Shown here: positions 47,141 through 62,027 of the stretch, in pieces
Position numbering within the stretch: position 1 is the first letter of the stretch
Layout: every line of letters starts with the position of its first letter
The notes under the pieces: generated by a model
Told to the model about the DNA's origin: nothing
Seen by the model: only the letters and a program-made list of their open reading frames with translations
Databases searched by the model: none
Source: Coenobita brevimanus
Lineage: Eukaryota; Arthropoda; Malacostraca; Decapoda; Coenobitidae
DNA: 64,000 nucleotides
Direction of reading: 5' to 3'
Assembly (NCBI GenBank): GCA_032717465.1
Contig: CM064732.1
Span: 21,773,812 to 21,837,811 of the forward strand
Program-made: the position numbers and the translations under genes

Positions 47141-47789
47141 GCGGACATATTGGAGCCTTTATTAACGAATTAATAAAAAAATGTCCAGTCATAAGGCAGC
47201 AACAAGTGACTTCGGTCTCCCACTCTGGAAACCAAAAACATAATACTAAGATAGGAAGAAATAATACCAATATCTCTGATGGTATACCATCACCGTGATA
47301 TTTCCATTGTCATCAGCAGTAAATATTTTCATCCATATTAATCCAATTACATTTCTTCCTTTTTATGTTTTATTAAACATAGGAGAGACCTCTTGCAGTG
47401 ATGAGATTATTGAGGGTTGTATCTCACCTCTGCAGTTCAAAAAATCTCTCCGAGGATGCATAAAGAATGACATAAAATGTGCGCCATGTATTGGAAATGA
47501 TAAAGTTCTTTGGCATATCCCTGTCCTCCATGTCTCAACCTCTTCCTCCAGCCCGTACCTTCCCTGCTCCTTATTCCGTCGTTCCCTCATTACCCTCTCC
47601 CTTCCAGTCCGCTCTTTCTGTTCTGTCTTCCGTTTTTAGTATACACAGAACGGCGACTCCAGACACAAGAGCAGGTGAAGAAAAAAGTTGAAGTGTCAAC
47701 TACTTGCCAAAGGAAATGACATATACTTCATTTCCTCCTCATTCAAGCCTTCAACAGTCTCAAAACCACCTAGCAGGATTGACATCACA
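47141..47789. other. unassigned
   Basis: Several short frames, none with recognisable motifs. Confidence 0.3.
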
Positions 47790-47803
47790 CACACCCACAC
47801 ACC

Positions 47804-47852
<49 letters not shown>
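47790..47852. repeat. (CA)n microsatellite
   Basis: CA array preceded by CACCCAC variants. Confidence 0.95.
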
Positions 47853-47855
<3 letters not shown>

Positions 47856-47934
47856 TAGGTAGATAGTTTATTGACCACAGCAGTAAAATACAACTAACAA
47901 TAATTATATAAAGGCAGTATGTATACAAGGTTAA

Positions 47935-48396
47935 TTATACATCCTACTAACTGCAGTCCAATATATCTTACAACTACACTCCAATTAATTATCCTAAATT
48001 CCCATACACTGGCAACTCTTCACTTCAAGTATAGACAGACAAAATAATATCAATTGTCTTACGTGTCGTATCGGGTTCAAAGTTCTCACAAGAAGCAAAT
48101 GGTGTCTCTGAACATTGAGATCGGTCTTTAATATTTAAGTCAAAGGACAATCTTGCACTACGTATCTTGCTGCACCCCTCCGCACAAATGATTACATAAG
48201 GATTGTATCTATACAATATACGAAACATATCCAGTTAAATGCACTCCAGTATATGTTAACTTCGACCTCTCACCGATTAATTATCACAAATATCCAGATA
48301 CTGGCAACTCTCCGTTTTAGGTATAGATAGACAATATTTTATGGTTCATTTTACGTCATTTCAGGTTCAAAGTTATCAGATAACAAATGTTGTATT

Positions 48397-48400
<4 letters not shown>
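47935..48400. repeat. diverged ~290-bp tandem duplication
   Basis: CACTCCAATTAATTATC, ACTGGCAACTCT and GGTATAGATAGACAA-type phrases occur in the same order at about 47970-48110 and 48255-48400, followed each time by GGGTTCAAAGTT/AGGTTCAAAGTT. It is not coding. Confidence 0.7.
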
Positions 48401-48447
<47 letters not shown>

Positions 48448-48448
48448 T
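48401..48448. repeat. (CA)n microsatellite
   Basis: About 45 bp of CA ending in an ATACAT interruption. Confidence 0.95.
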
Positions 48449-50131
<1,683 letters not shown>

Positions 50132-50214
50132 CCTCCCCACAAAGAAAAAAGAAATTTACAAAGGAAATTTCTTATTACTCTAAAACAATCTGTATAAGGC
50201 ATTACAGACCATGC

Positions 50215-52014
50215 AAAGGTCTTTCCTAATGTTACAAAACATGAGATCTCCCTAGCACGTTCAGTCATAGGTACTTGCCAGTATCCCTTTAACAAATCAA
50301 ACTTACTTATGTACCTAGCCTTTCCGATCTTGTCTATGCAATCTTCCACACGAGGGAGAGGGTAAGTGTCTGTTTTGGTTATCTGATTAACACTTCTGTA
50401 GTCGATGCAAAGCCTCTGTGACCCACCTGGCTTAGGGACTAGAGTGACAGGGGAACTCCACTCGCTCTGACAGGGCTCAATCATCTTGTGGTCCAACAGG
50501 TAGCCAAGCTCCTTCTGGATGAGAGGAACTTTCACTGGGTTCACACGGTAAGGAGGCAATTTAATTGGCTTTGCGTCTCCAACATCGACATCATGCATCA
50601 ACACAGTGGTTCTTCCTGGAGTGGCACGGAACACTTGCGGGTACTCCTGCAGTAATGCCGAAAACTCCTGCCTTTCCTTGGGTGGTAGATGAGAAAGCTT
50701 AGTCTGGAGATCATTCATGATATCAGGATTCTTCCCCAAACTATCACTCAGGCTCATACTGCATGGGAGAGCTTCACTTGCAGACTCGGGTGGAACAGCT
50801 ACAGTGCAGACTGGATTATTTTCGTCCCGCCTGTGATATAACTTTAGCATGTTGATGTGACATAGTTGCTTGCTCTTTCTACGATCTGGTGTGGCGATGA
50901 CATAGTTGACATCACTGAGTTTCTTCTCCACGAAATAAGGGCCACTAAACTTGGCTTGAAGAGGTTGCCCATGAACTGGTAACAGAATCAAAACCTGATC
51001 TCCTGGCTGAAAGTGGCGTAACCTGGACTTCTTATCATACCAAGTCTTCATCTTCTCCTGAGCAGCTCCTAAATTCTCTCTCGCCAGCTGTAAAGCAGTG
51101 GACAGCCGTTCTTTGAAATTCATCACATACTCCAGCAGGTTGACGTCATCTTCCTCCGACAGCCAGCATTCCTTGAGTAGCTTAAGGGGTCCTCTTACTT
51201 CATGGCCAAACAGTAGTTCAAAAGGTGAGAAGCCCAGTGATTCATTTGGAGATTCTCTTGCAGCAAACACAACGAATGGAAGACCTTTATCCCAGTCTTT
51301 CTGATGTTCCAAACAGTATTTCTTGAGCATCGATTTGAGTGTTTGATGATATCTCTCCAACGCTCCTTGGGTCTGGGGATGGTAAGCTGAAGACGTGATC
51401 TGGGTGATGCCCAACTCTTTCAGAGACTGCTTGAAAACATTTGACATGAAGTTACTTCCCCGGTCTGACTGTACCTCCTTGGGCAGACCAAACTTTGTGA
51501 AGAACCCCAGCATTTCCTTAACCACGTTCTTTGCTGAGATGTTTCTAAGTGGAATGGCTTCAGGATAACGAGTAGCCATGTCAATCATGGTCAACACATA
51601 AGAAAATCCTGAAGAAGTCTTAGGAAGAGGGCCCACAATATCCACCAACACACGGGTGAAAGGCGCCTCAAAAGGAGGAATGGGAACTAGAGGTGCAACC
51701 TTTTCGGTCTGATTACACTTCCCCACAACTTGACAGGTGTGACAAGACTTACAATACCAGGAAACATCCCTGAAGATACCTGGCCAGTAGAAGTGTTTCA
51801 AAATGCGTGCCACAGTCTTCCTCACTCCAAGGTGTCCTGCCAAACTGGAATCATGAGCCACTCTAATGATATCCTGCCTACAAACACGAGGGATGACAAC
51901 TTGATGTACAACCTCCCATTCACAGTCGGCTGATGCTGTTGGGGGTCTCCACTTCCTCATAAGTACTCCTGACTTTACATAATAACAAGTAGAAGCACCG
52001 GCTGACTTCCTCAC
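50215..52014 (-). pseudogene. integrase and truncated RT, Gmr1-like copy 2
   Basis: Open frame of 630 codons (formal stop at 50122, beyond the deletion). It starts just after the protease region and holds the integrase zinc motif (HDSSLAGHLG and CKSCHTCQ), the DD35E residues in VDIVGP, SDRGSNF and ALERYH, then the GPYF module and the first half of RT up to LGKTFAWSVMPY. After that the deletion junction near 50198-50200 joins it to sequence close to the 3' LTR, adding about 23 meaningless codons. The YIDD box and RNase H are absent. Confidence 0.88.
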
Positions 52015-53959
52015 TGCAAGCAGAGTTAGCTAGACCTTTCAACTCAGGGTCAGCAACCTGCAACTCAACCAACTCTTGACGAGACAAGTTATCAACACTA
52101 CGGGGTACTGCCTCATCTGGTGAGTGGTCCAAATTAGCAAGAAAAGTGTCAGCTAGGATAACATCATCATCATCATTATCCTCTAAATCACCAGTAACTT
52201 TAGACTTAGCCCTAGTGACAGCACATGCAGGGAACACATCAGGGACATCACAATCCCGGGACACAGCCACTGGCTCACTAGACAACTGAGGAGCTGGACA
52301 CACTTGACTTCCACCAATATCATTTCCAAGTAAGAAAGTTACACCTGACACTGGGAGTGTCTCAACCAACCCAACCATAACAGAACCATTAACAAAACCA
52401 GACTCTAAATTCACTCTGCACAGAGGAACAGAGAAGTAATTATTCCCTACACCTTGTAAGATTACAGTTTCATCAGAGGAATTAAAATTAGAGCCTAGAA
52501 CACTGGTCAGCATAAGGGATTGGCAAGCACCTGTATCACGATATATTTGAACTGATTTCCTGTCATTACTGTCCAGAGGACTGACAAAACCATCAGACAG
52601 GAAATTAGCACATGAACTCTTGAGAGTGTCACCCACGTTACTGCTCAAAAGAGGAGCTCCATCATGAGAATTTAAGTTACCCCTCAAAGCAGGTTCAGTT
52701 AACTCAGTTAAAGAATTCTGGGAACTCTCAAGAGTGGACACTAGACCAATTGACTGAATATTTAAAGACTCCTTTTTGTTCACATCACGCTGTCTCCTGA
52801 AACATCTCTCCGAAGTATGACTAAGCTTACTACAATAAGTACATTTACTTTTCTGAAATCTAGAGGTGAAGCTGGTATTTACTTCCTGAGAAACATCATC
52901 CTTATTCTCTTTCCTGTTACCTGTACTCTGAGTAGAGGCAACGTACTTACTCTCAGCTTTCCCTTTTTCTCTAGAATATCTCTTGTGAGTGAGAACATAC
53001 TCATCAGCTAAAACTGCAGCATCAGACAAATTATCTATTCTTTTCTCATCAAGATATAGGCTTACATCTTTACTAATACACCTTTTGAAATCCTCCAGCA
53101 AAATCATCTGCTTAAATTTACCAAAATCAGAATCCACATTCTTAGAATTTAACCACTGCTCTAACAGATCTTCTTTGATTTTTGCATACTCAACATGGGA
53201 TTGCTTATCTTGCTTGTAAGTTGTCCTAAATTTTACTCTATAAGCTTCAGGAACAAGCTCATAGGCCTTAAGAATCAAGCTCTTAACTACATCATAATTA
53301 TCAGACTGATCCTGAGGCAAAGATGCATAAGTTACTTGAGCTTTACCGGTGAGAACAGTTTGAAGGAGTACTGGCCAATACTCCTTAGGCCAATTAAAAC
53401 CTGTAGCTACCCTCTCAAACAACTGAAAATACTTTGTTAAATCAGATTCATTAAAAGGAGGGACAAGTTTAACATTTTTAGCCACATCAAAATCATCAGA
53501 GCTAGATGATCCAGTTCCACCTTGTTTCATGCGATACTCATGGTCTGCCTGAATCCTGGCAAGTTCAATTTGTGCCTGAGCCTGTACCTGTGCCTCTTCA
53601 ATACGAGCCTGAGATTCCGCCTCCTTAGCCTGAGACTCAGCCTCCTTAGCACGTGCTTGAAATTCAGCTTCCTTCACACGAGCCTCCTGCAGGGCTAGCT
53701 GTAACTTAGCTAATTCAATCTGCGTTTGCTCATTTGGAGGAGTTACATTAAACAAGCTTTTATTAATCATGCCAACAATTTGATCTTTAGAATGATGAGA
53801 GTGAACTGCAATTCCCAATTGTTGAGCAACAAGCTTAAGTTCATTCTTTGTTCTGTTTTCTATATCACACACTGTTTGCACATTTGACAAAAAATCTTTG
53901 GCTTCATCAAGTGTAGAAATAGTAGCCATCATGAATATATCACAGTCACAAAATATCAC
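51920..53959 (-). CDS. gag: gag and protease, Gmr1-like copy 2
   Basis: 679-codon frame: N-terminal region, a coiled-coil-like heptad repeat (AKEAESQ type) at about 95-125, capsid with a SCAN-like segment (KYFQLFERVATGFNWPKEYW onward), a complete zinc knuckle CTYCSKLSHTSERC, then the protease with DTGACQSL and LLGNDIGG. The Met at 53959 may not be the true start; a Met 11 codons later (MATISTLDEAK) is as good. A 2-bp loss near 52006 relative to copy 1 shifts the frame before the integrase, so gag-protease ends prematurely at 51920. In an ancestral copy gag and pol would be one frame. Confidence 0.85.
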   Translation of the reverse strand: MIFCDCDIFMMATISTLDEAKDFLSNVQTVCDIENRTKNELKLVAQQLGIAVHSHHSKDQIVGMINKSLFNVTPPNEQTQIELAKLQLALQEARVKEAEFQARAKEAESQAKEAESQARIEEAQVQAQAQIELARIQADHEYRMKQGGTGSSSSDDFDVAKNVKLVPPFNESDLTKYFQLFERVATGFNWPKEYWPVLLQTVLTGKAQVTYASLPQDQSDNYDVVKSLILKAYELVPEAYRVKFRTTYKQDKQSHVEYAKIKEDLLEQWLNSKNVDSDFGKFKQMILLEDFKRCISKDVSLYLDEKRIDNLSDAAVLADEYVLTHKRYSREKGKAESKYVASTQSTGNRKENKDDVSQEVNTSFTSRFQKSKCTYCSKLSHTSERCFRRQRDVNKKESLNIQSIGLVSTLESSQNSLTELTEPALRGNLNSHDGAPLLSSNVGDTLKSSCANFLSDGFVSPLDSNDRKSVQIYRDTGACQSLMLTSVLGSNFNSSDETVILQGVGNNYFSVPLCRVNLESGFVNGSVMVGLVETLPVSGVTFLLGNDIGGSQVCPAPQLSSEPVAVSRDCDVPDVFPACAVTRAKSKVTGDLEDNDDDDVILADTFLANLDHSPDEAVPRSVDNLSRQELVELQVADPELKGLANSACSEEVSRCFYLLLCKVRSTYEEVETPNSISRL

Positions 53960-53980
53960 ACAATATCCTTATGATAATAT

Positions 53981-53998
53981 CCTGATGAGAGGTCGCCA
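53981..53998 (-). other. candidate primer-binding site, Gmr1-like copy 2
   Basis: TGGCGACCTCTCATCAGG on the minus strand, 6 bases inside the 5' LTR, one base different from copy 1. The primer tRNA is undecided. Confidence 0.5.
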
Positions 53999-54004
53999 AA
54001 TTTA

Positions 54005-56079
<2,075 letters not shown>

Positions 56080-56123
<44 letters not shown>
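56080..56123. repeat. (CT)n microsatellite
   Basis: CT array, about 44 bp. Confidence 0.95.
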
Positions 56124-56126
<3 letters not shown>

Positions 56127-57044
56127 GATATAGAATTGCTCCCGTAGCTTCATTTTGTGTATAGTGAATAATTCATAGCAATGGACATAATACCAGAAGG
56201 AAAGTCTCAAAACAGCAAAGTATTATCCACTAGATAATATAGAAATCAAAGTTCTGTTTATCTGCCTGGCACCCATCATATCCGAGATTACTACCTTAGG
56301 ATTTTCTTACACGTTATGATACAGTGACAACCACCATTAGTATTCAAAGAATGGGTATATGACAATCTTTATAGGCTAACTGTCCAGTACATACAACACC
56401 TCATGACAAATGCAGGTTAAGTATATAATGTATGTATCGTAGTATTGCTATAATACTGACCACATAACTGACACCTGAATGAGGTAGCACATGGATTATG
56501 AAACTGAGAATTATGTATCACCGATTTATTTAAGATAACTACATCACGAAGAGGGCGATTGGTAGGCATATTCGTTTGTTTAGGATAGGTTTTTAATTTA
56601 GACGGTTCTCGATTTGCATATAATGTGAGCCTACGAAGCTGCACCAGCTTAGACAATTTGAGCATCGAATGAGCAGTGCTCATACTCAAAGTGGTTTCGG
56701 GTTCTTTCGTGACACTTCTTAGATCGCGATTTATTATGCACATTACACATCAACACCCTCGTTTATAACGTATTTTTTAATGAAAACCGTGATGATGTTC
56801 ATGCTCTTTAAACATAAAAGTTAATGGTAATTAATAAGCAAATTAAATTGTTTAGTAAGTGGTGCTACGAAGCCTCCGATGCCACCATGACTACGGACCT
56901 AAGGCTCAGCAGATCAGGGATACACACAGTGTAAGGATTCTACACTGTGAGGGATACCAACCAGGCTTTGTTTTCTAAATTCACTTTTGTCTTCATCTTA
57001 CTTCACTGTTATAATTTACATTCCTAAATCTCTTAATTATTGCT
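56124..57044. other. unassigned
   Basis: No gene or repeat recognised; the minus-strand frame 56417-56743 has no known motif. Confidence 0.3.
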
Positions 57045-57071
57045 ATCCCCTCTAATATACTATAGCAGTAG

Positions 57072-57107
<36 letters not shown>

Positions 57108-57665
57108 TTTGGGCAGCTGAAACTACACATTCAAATCGCACCAAAATTGGAACAAAAATAGCAAAAATTTCGCTGATGTGAAAAGAAAAACTTGGTCCCA
57201 TCACGACTGAAAAACTTTTACTGTATTTAATGTGCGATCAAATTTTGACCAAAAAACACCGCTCCCGGAGCACGGTCGGTTGCCGTGGCCGAGTGGTTAA
57301 TATCTCGGGACTTGCGTGCAGACAACTTGGGTTCCATTCCCGAAGCGAGGTGAGCGTGCCTTTCTTCGGTACAGAGGCGTCCTGGTGCACCAAAATTGTC
57401 ATGAAAATCACAGAAAATTCGTTGATGTCGAAAAACTTCGTCCCATCTGGATGGATGATTTCTTATTAGACTTAAGAGCGATCAAAATTTGGTTCGGAAA
57501 ACAGTTCATTCGGTACCGGGACTTTTAGAAATCGAAGTGAAAGGAAACGAGTGAGAAGCACTAGGAAACGAGTGCGAAGCACGAGAAAGCGAACGCAGAG
57601 CGTGAGAGCCCTCCGCAGGAGCAAGTGCGAGAGGGCCCAAAGGGCCCACGAGCACTTGTATTTTT
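57045..57665. repeat. interspersed repeat family R1, copy 2 (dimeric, tRNA-like)
   Basis: Same ends as 20132-20783. Internally two related units lie in tandem: both contain GCACCAAAATTG, then CGCTGATGT/CGTTGATGT, then AACTTGGTCCCATC/AACTTCGTCCCATC, then GCGATCAAA with TTTTGACC or TTTGGTTC. The second unit is preceded by a tRNA-like head at 57284-57352, which suggests a dimeric SINE-type structure. Confidence 0.72.
57284..57352 (+). other. tRNA-like SINE head (A and B boxes)
   Basis: TGGCCGAGTGGTTAA is a good Pol III A box of the tRNA-Leu/Ser type, and GGTTCCATTCCC is a slightly altered B box about 35 bases on. The acceptor stem is not closed and there is no clean anticodon arm, so it is not called a functional tRNA gene. 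Confidence 0.65.
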
Positions 57666-58149
57666 CTATAAATCACTTACATCCCTACAGCTCTACAATA
57701 CAAACACTTATTTTTCCAAATACTCAGGATTGGCTTTCATGTTAGTCTGTACCTTGTTCCCCTCTAATAACTGACATCGCATTATCTCCTAGTATGGTAA
57801 CAAAGTCATTTATTTCTATTAAGATCTCTGCAAAAATCACGTATATACAGTACAAGAACTTATTTTTCTAAATTCTCAAGATTCGCTTAAGTGTTTTCCT
57901 GTACCTTGTTTGTAATAAATGACATCAAAATATCTCATGGTGCAGTAACTACTTAATTTTCCAAAAGCACTGATTTCTATATTTTTTTCTATGTATCATT
58001 TCTTCTTATTTCTTACTGTACAAAAATTACTAATATCTAAGCAGTTGCTTTTATACATTATGCTTAGGCATCACTTATTTTTCTAAGCACTTATAAAATA
58101 ACTGTTTACTGTTCGTCACACACGTCATTGTCATACACTACATACGCTC
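57666..58149. other. unassigned AT-rich spacer
   Basis: Nothing recognised. Confidence 0.3.
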
Positions 58150-59262
58150 TGGGAGGGAGAACTGAAAAAAAAAAAAAAAAAATCTTCCCTCCACTCCAGA
58201 AACCAGCATGTAATGTTTGTCATGCTTGTGATAGATAACGTAGTACAGCAGGCACAATGCCTCCTTGCACTCATCTTACTGGTGCATGGTTTCTCTGTGT
58301 ACATTGAGGCTTGCATGAGAAATCAGACATGCCTTGCACTGCTTGATATGCCTCTTGCCAGATGGAGTCTCCCTATGAGTATGAGGAGGTGGCGGGAGAG
58401 GTACACCTGGCACTGCAACCTCCCAGACAGGTGTCTCATGGGTTCAGCATGATGAACCTCAGACAATGAAAGCAGTTCCCAAACCAAGTTCTTCTCGATC
58501 TAGCATAGGGAAGTATTGGCGATGGCAGTGTATTTGTAAACTATGAAGGAGTTTAACATAGCAATGTAAAGGAAAAAAAAGTGTAGAATGCCTTCTTGCA
58601 CTCTTGCAGGATTTACAAAATCGGTCAATTACACCAATTTGCATGTCTGATTTGTAAATGAGTCACATCTCCATGTTATAGTTGCTCACAACAACGGGCT
58701 TGAGGATAGGATCCTTGGTCCTTTGTTCTTGCTTTCCAGTGGCTTTCATCTCCCCCTTGTGATATTTGCTAAGCATGTTGACTTTATCATCCACTGGATG
58801 GCAAATATCTTACATAATTTTCACCTGAGGATTGTCCCCTTTTCAGTTGTGGTGGTGAGGTACTTCTTCCATCCTCTCACAGTACAGCACCTTCCCGATT
58901 TTTGCGAAAAGAGGTACTTCATTAGAGCAGGAGACGCATAGTAATTGTAAGATGTGGTAAACCCTAAAGTAGCGATTCATGAGGGCCTTCACGACTGCAC
59001 CAAAGAAGGTGTGAGTGTCCTCACATGAACACTACAAAATCTGGCATAAATCCAGTCATGTTGTCACATATAAAAAGAAATTACCCCAAAGTGGTGACGC
59101 TTTAACCACATTTACTGGATGAATCCTGGACGTCCCCTAATACGAACAAATAACTCATTAATCACAACTTTCTGGAACGGCCAGAAACAATTGGTAATGG
59201 AGTTCTTGACAGGGTTCAAAATCAGACGAACATTCCACGGCATGTCATTGGGATAAGGCCTC
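58150..59262 (-). pseudogene. piggyBac-type (PGBD) transposase relic
   Basis: Decayed minus-strand DDD transposase, recognisable in several frames. Going 5' to 3': near 59200-59080 a segment like the domain start (INELFVRIRGRPGF, family form E-x-x-V/x-F-K-G-R-x-x-F-x-Q); near 59060 DF-VV equivalent to the family's DF-VYTG; near 58780-58660 the HKGEMK and SNYN stretch (family Y-N-x-x-M-G-G-V-D); near 58640-58520 FFSFTLLC and the LDREEL segment; near 58370-58210 a Cys-rich end (KQCKACL, then CKEALC and YHKHYM) like the PGBD C-terminal zinc domain. Terminal inverted repeats were not found. Confidence 0.6.
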
Positions 59263-60231
59263 GTGTTTGGGGAGAAGTGCAGGTATACTACGTCGTGCAG
59301 GAATAGCCGTTAATAAACACAAAGAAACATGGAAAAGAGCTGGGCAGTTAACTGTTCTTAACAGCTTATGGATCAGAAGAGTGCCGTTGATTTGTTTAAG
59401 TAGTAAGAAATTATTTCATCTTCGAATAGAGCAGATGTGGGTGCTGCTACCATTTGAAAGCCTTTTAAAATAGCAGAAATGATGACTGAAATCGTATTTA
59501 TGATGCACTTACACTGTACTCGTGTTTAAAAATATTTATAAAGTAATTCATTTACTATTTAATTATAATTAAGTTTCCAATTATGCATTTATTGTCAAAA
59601 TATTTTTAGGGTCAATAATAGTACTTAGTGCAAAGACACATGCTAAAGTAGTAGAGTCCGACACTTCCCAATTGTAATGTGGGGTTTAGAAATAATCTTC
59701 ATTTAACGCTCATGATATTATTATTATTTTTTTATTGTTCTCGCTGAAACCAAACGATATAATTTTCCTAAGACAGATCTCTCACAGAGAATGAGCTGAT
59801 AATAAGAGGTAGTATAAGTTTGCTGGAAGGACGATGGATACTGAGAGAATCAGAGGGATAAAGAGTGTCTGAACTATTTTGTTTTAAGAGTGCATGGATA
59901 TATTGACAGCAAACAACATGTTTCTTCGTGTCTGTGTAAAATACATTATTGTGCTTACTGTATAGATTAACTATGTACCTATGTATTTGTGTCTGATAAG
60001 TGTATGTGAAAGGGTCGAATATAAAAGAAAAGAAAGAAATATATGGCCAAACGCTTTGACCAGTGCGCTAGTGTTAACATTGCAGAGGCTGGAATAACGT
60101 TAAAAAAAACTGTGCGGTCTATATCACTGAGGATGCTGTTGATAGCTCTCCCGCTTTTGTACTTTCTCTTTCCTTGTTTTTTTTATCATATGTCATTTAA
60201 AAAGCAAGAGACGAAATGGGTCAGACTGAAA
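59263..60231. other. unassigned
   Basis: AT-rich, no recognisable gene. Short frames such as 59267-59473 and 60043-60237 lack known motifs. Confidence 0.3.
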
Positions 60232-60460
60232 ACTTAAAATGTTGGCAATGCTGATGAAGCATGTAGAAGAAAAGTAAACATGAGTACAAGTTGCTACACC
60301 GACAATACAGGAAGGGAAACACAACAAAAAATGCAAATATATAAAAAAATAGGATTGGCCAATACACATCGAAAAAAAAGTAGGCAGATAGAAAGGCACC
60401 CACTGCAGATGGAGTACGAAGTGATTAGACAGCTAAAATAAAGCAGAGAAAACATGAAGG
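60232..60460 (-). repeat. unknown repeat R2, copy 1 (inverted partner of 61645-61872)
   Basis: The minus strand reads CTTTATTTTAGCTGTCTAA onward and matches 61645-61872 over about 225 bp with scattered changes. Both copies have TG/CA and TA microsatellites on the same side. The frames are open over the matching part but have no recognised motif. Confidence 0.75.
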
Positions 60461-60485
60461 TATCTTCCTCTCTCTCAATCTCTCT

Positions 60486-60525
60486 GTCAAACACACACAT
60501 ACACACACACACACACTAAGTTCAC

Positions 60526-60614
<89 letters not shown>
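60486..60614. repeat. (CA)n and (TA)n arrays
   Basis: CA about 60490-60516, TA about 60530-60614. Confidence 0.96.
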
Positions 60615-60616
<2 letters not shown>

Positions 60617-60998
60617 CATCAGCCGTTGAGGTCCACTGCAGGACCGGCCTATCCCTACCGAAGCAGGGACGATACAGCCAATGTATCTCTACCCAGTGGC
60701 TTAGGCTGTCTGGTAGAGACTGTATGTCGGGTGAGAAGTGCTTCTGAATGTAACTGTACTGTTAGAGTGGCTTTGGATGTGTGTGTAGTCTGTGAACCAG
60801 GTGTAATCGGCCCGCCTTAAGCTGACTGGGTGCAAGCATACTAGTATGGGACACTGGTTCAACCACAGCAACCCTTGTGTCCGCCAAAGTGGTCAGTGGC
60901 TCGTGAATGCTTCCCAGAGTGTTTATAACTGGCGGGAGGCGAACTCGCGTCCACTAGCGTATGAAACTCACACTCTACCACTGTGCCAAAGACGCTCC

Positions 60999-60999
<1 letters not shown>
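60613..60999 (-). mobile_element. tRNA-derived SINE, copy 2
   Basis: Second copy of the SINE at 25136-25530. On the minus strand the head is TGGCACAGTGGTAGAGT (A box) with GAGTTCGCCTCC (B box), and the 3' end GCAGTGGACCTCAACGGCT is followed by TGATGATTATA. It is inserted between two TA arrays. Confidence 0.75.

Positions 61000-61068
<69 letters not shown>
61000..61068. repeat. (TA)n microsatellite
   Basis: TA array between the SINE head and the truncated LINE. Confidence 0.97.
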
Positions 61069-61070
<2 letters not shown>

Positions 61071-61078
61071 TATATTAT

Positions 61079-61314
61079 GCAAGAAAGAAGGAACCAAAGG
61101 CGAGGAGCCGGCAAAACTCTCCCTCCATGAAATTGCAAAAACAATACAAAAGAGAGCCAAATTCAAGATCCTGTCATATCGAGATGCCTGGACACACTGC
61201 GTTTAAAAGGATGGAGATCATAGGAAGTAGGAAATACAAACAAAGGGAGACGGTTCCAGAGTTGACTTGTTGCATAAATGAAAGACTGGGAGTAACGGTT
61301 AACTCTTGCATTAG

Positions 61315-61315
<1 letters not shown>
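61079..61315 (-). mobile_element. 5'-truncated copy of the first LINE (3' end only)
   Basis: Matches 195-430 with about 12 per cent difference. On the minus strand it runs from the sequence coding for RVNRYSQSFIHATGQLWN (reading as related residues) to the 3' end, then TA-rich sequence in place of an A tail. Truncated at 61315, where a TA array begins. Confidence 0.85.
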
Positions 61316-61384
<69 letters not shown>

Positions 61385-61512
61385 GTTATATATAGTTATA
61401 GTTATATAGTTATAGTTATATAGTTATAGTTATATAGTTATATATATAGTTGTATATATAGTTATATATATAAATATATATATAGTTATATATATATAGT
61501 TTTATATATATA

Positions 61513-61601
<89 letters not shown>
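61316..61601. repeat. compound TA array with TATAGT units
   Basis: About 285 bp: TA, then irregular TATAGTTATA units, TATC tetranucleotides, then TA. Confidence 0.96.
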
Positions 61602-61604
<3 letters not shown>

Positions 61605-61644
61605 GTGTTTGTTTGTGTGTGTGGGGGGGTGTTTTAGTGTGTGT

Positions 61645-61872
61645 GATAGCTTCATGTTCCTGTCTGCTTTATTTTAGCTGTCTAACCACTTCTTTCTCCG
61701 TTTGCAGTGGCTGCCATTCTGTCTATTTTAGATGTGTAGGCTACTGGCCTCCCTTATTTTTTGTGTTTTCATTCTTTGGTGTCATTTTCTTTCTGTACTA
61801 CGGTATCGGTGTAGCATCTTGTTCTCATATTTACTCTTGTTCTGCGTAGTTCTTCAACACTGCCAACATTAT
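61645..61872 (+). repeat. unknown repeat R2, copy 2
   Basis: Inverted partner of 60232-60460; TA and TG runs precede it as in the other copy. Ends at CACTGCCAACATT. Confidence 0.75.
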
Positions 61873-61914
61873 AATTTTGTCACTCCAACCTTTTTTGCCA
61901 CTTGCTGATGAGGT

Positions 61915-61916
<2 letters not shown>

Positions 61917-61953
<37 letters not shown>

Positions 61954-61957
61954 GCAA

Positions 61958-62025
<68 letters not shown>

Positions 62026-62027
62026 AT
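61917..62027. repeat. (CA)n-(TA)n-(GA)n compound microsatellite
   Basis: CA about 61917-61950, TA about 61960-62009, GA about 62010-62025. Confidence 0.96.

Noticed and set aside
57284..57352. Functional tRNA-Leu or tRNA-Ser gene
   Set aside because: Good A box but an altered B box, no closed acceptor stem and no clear anticodon arm; it is part of an interspersed repeat.
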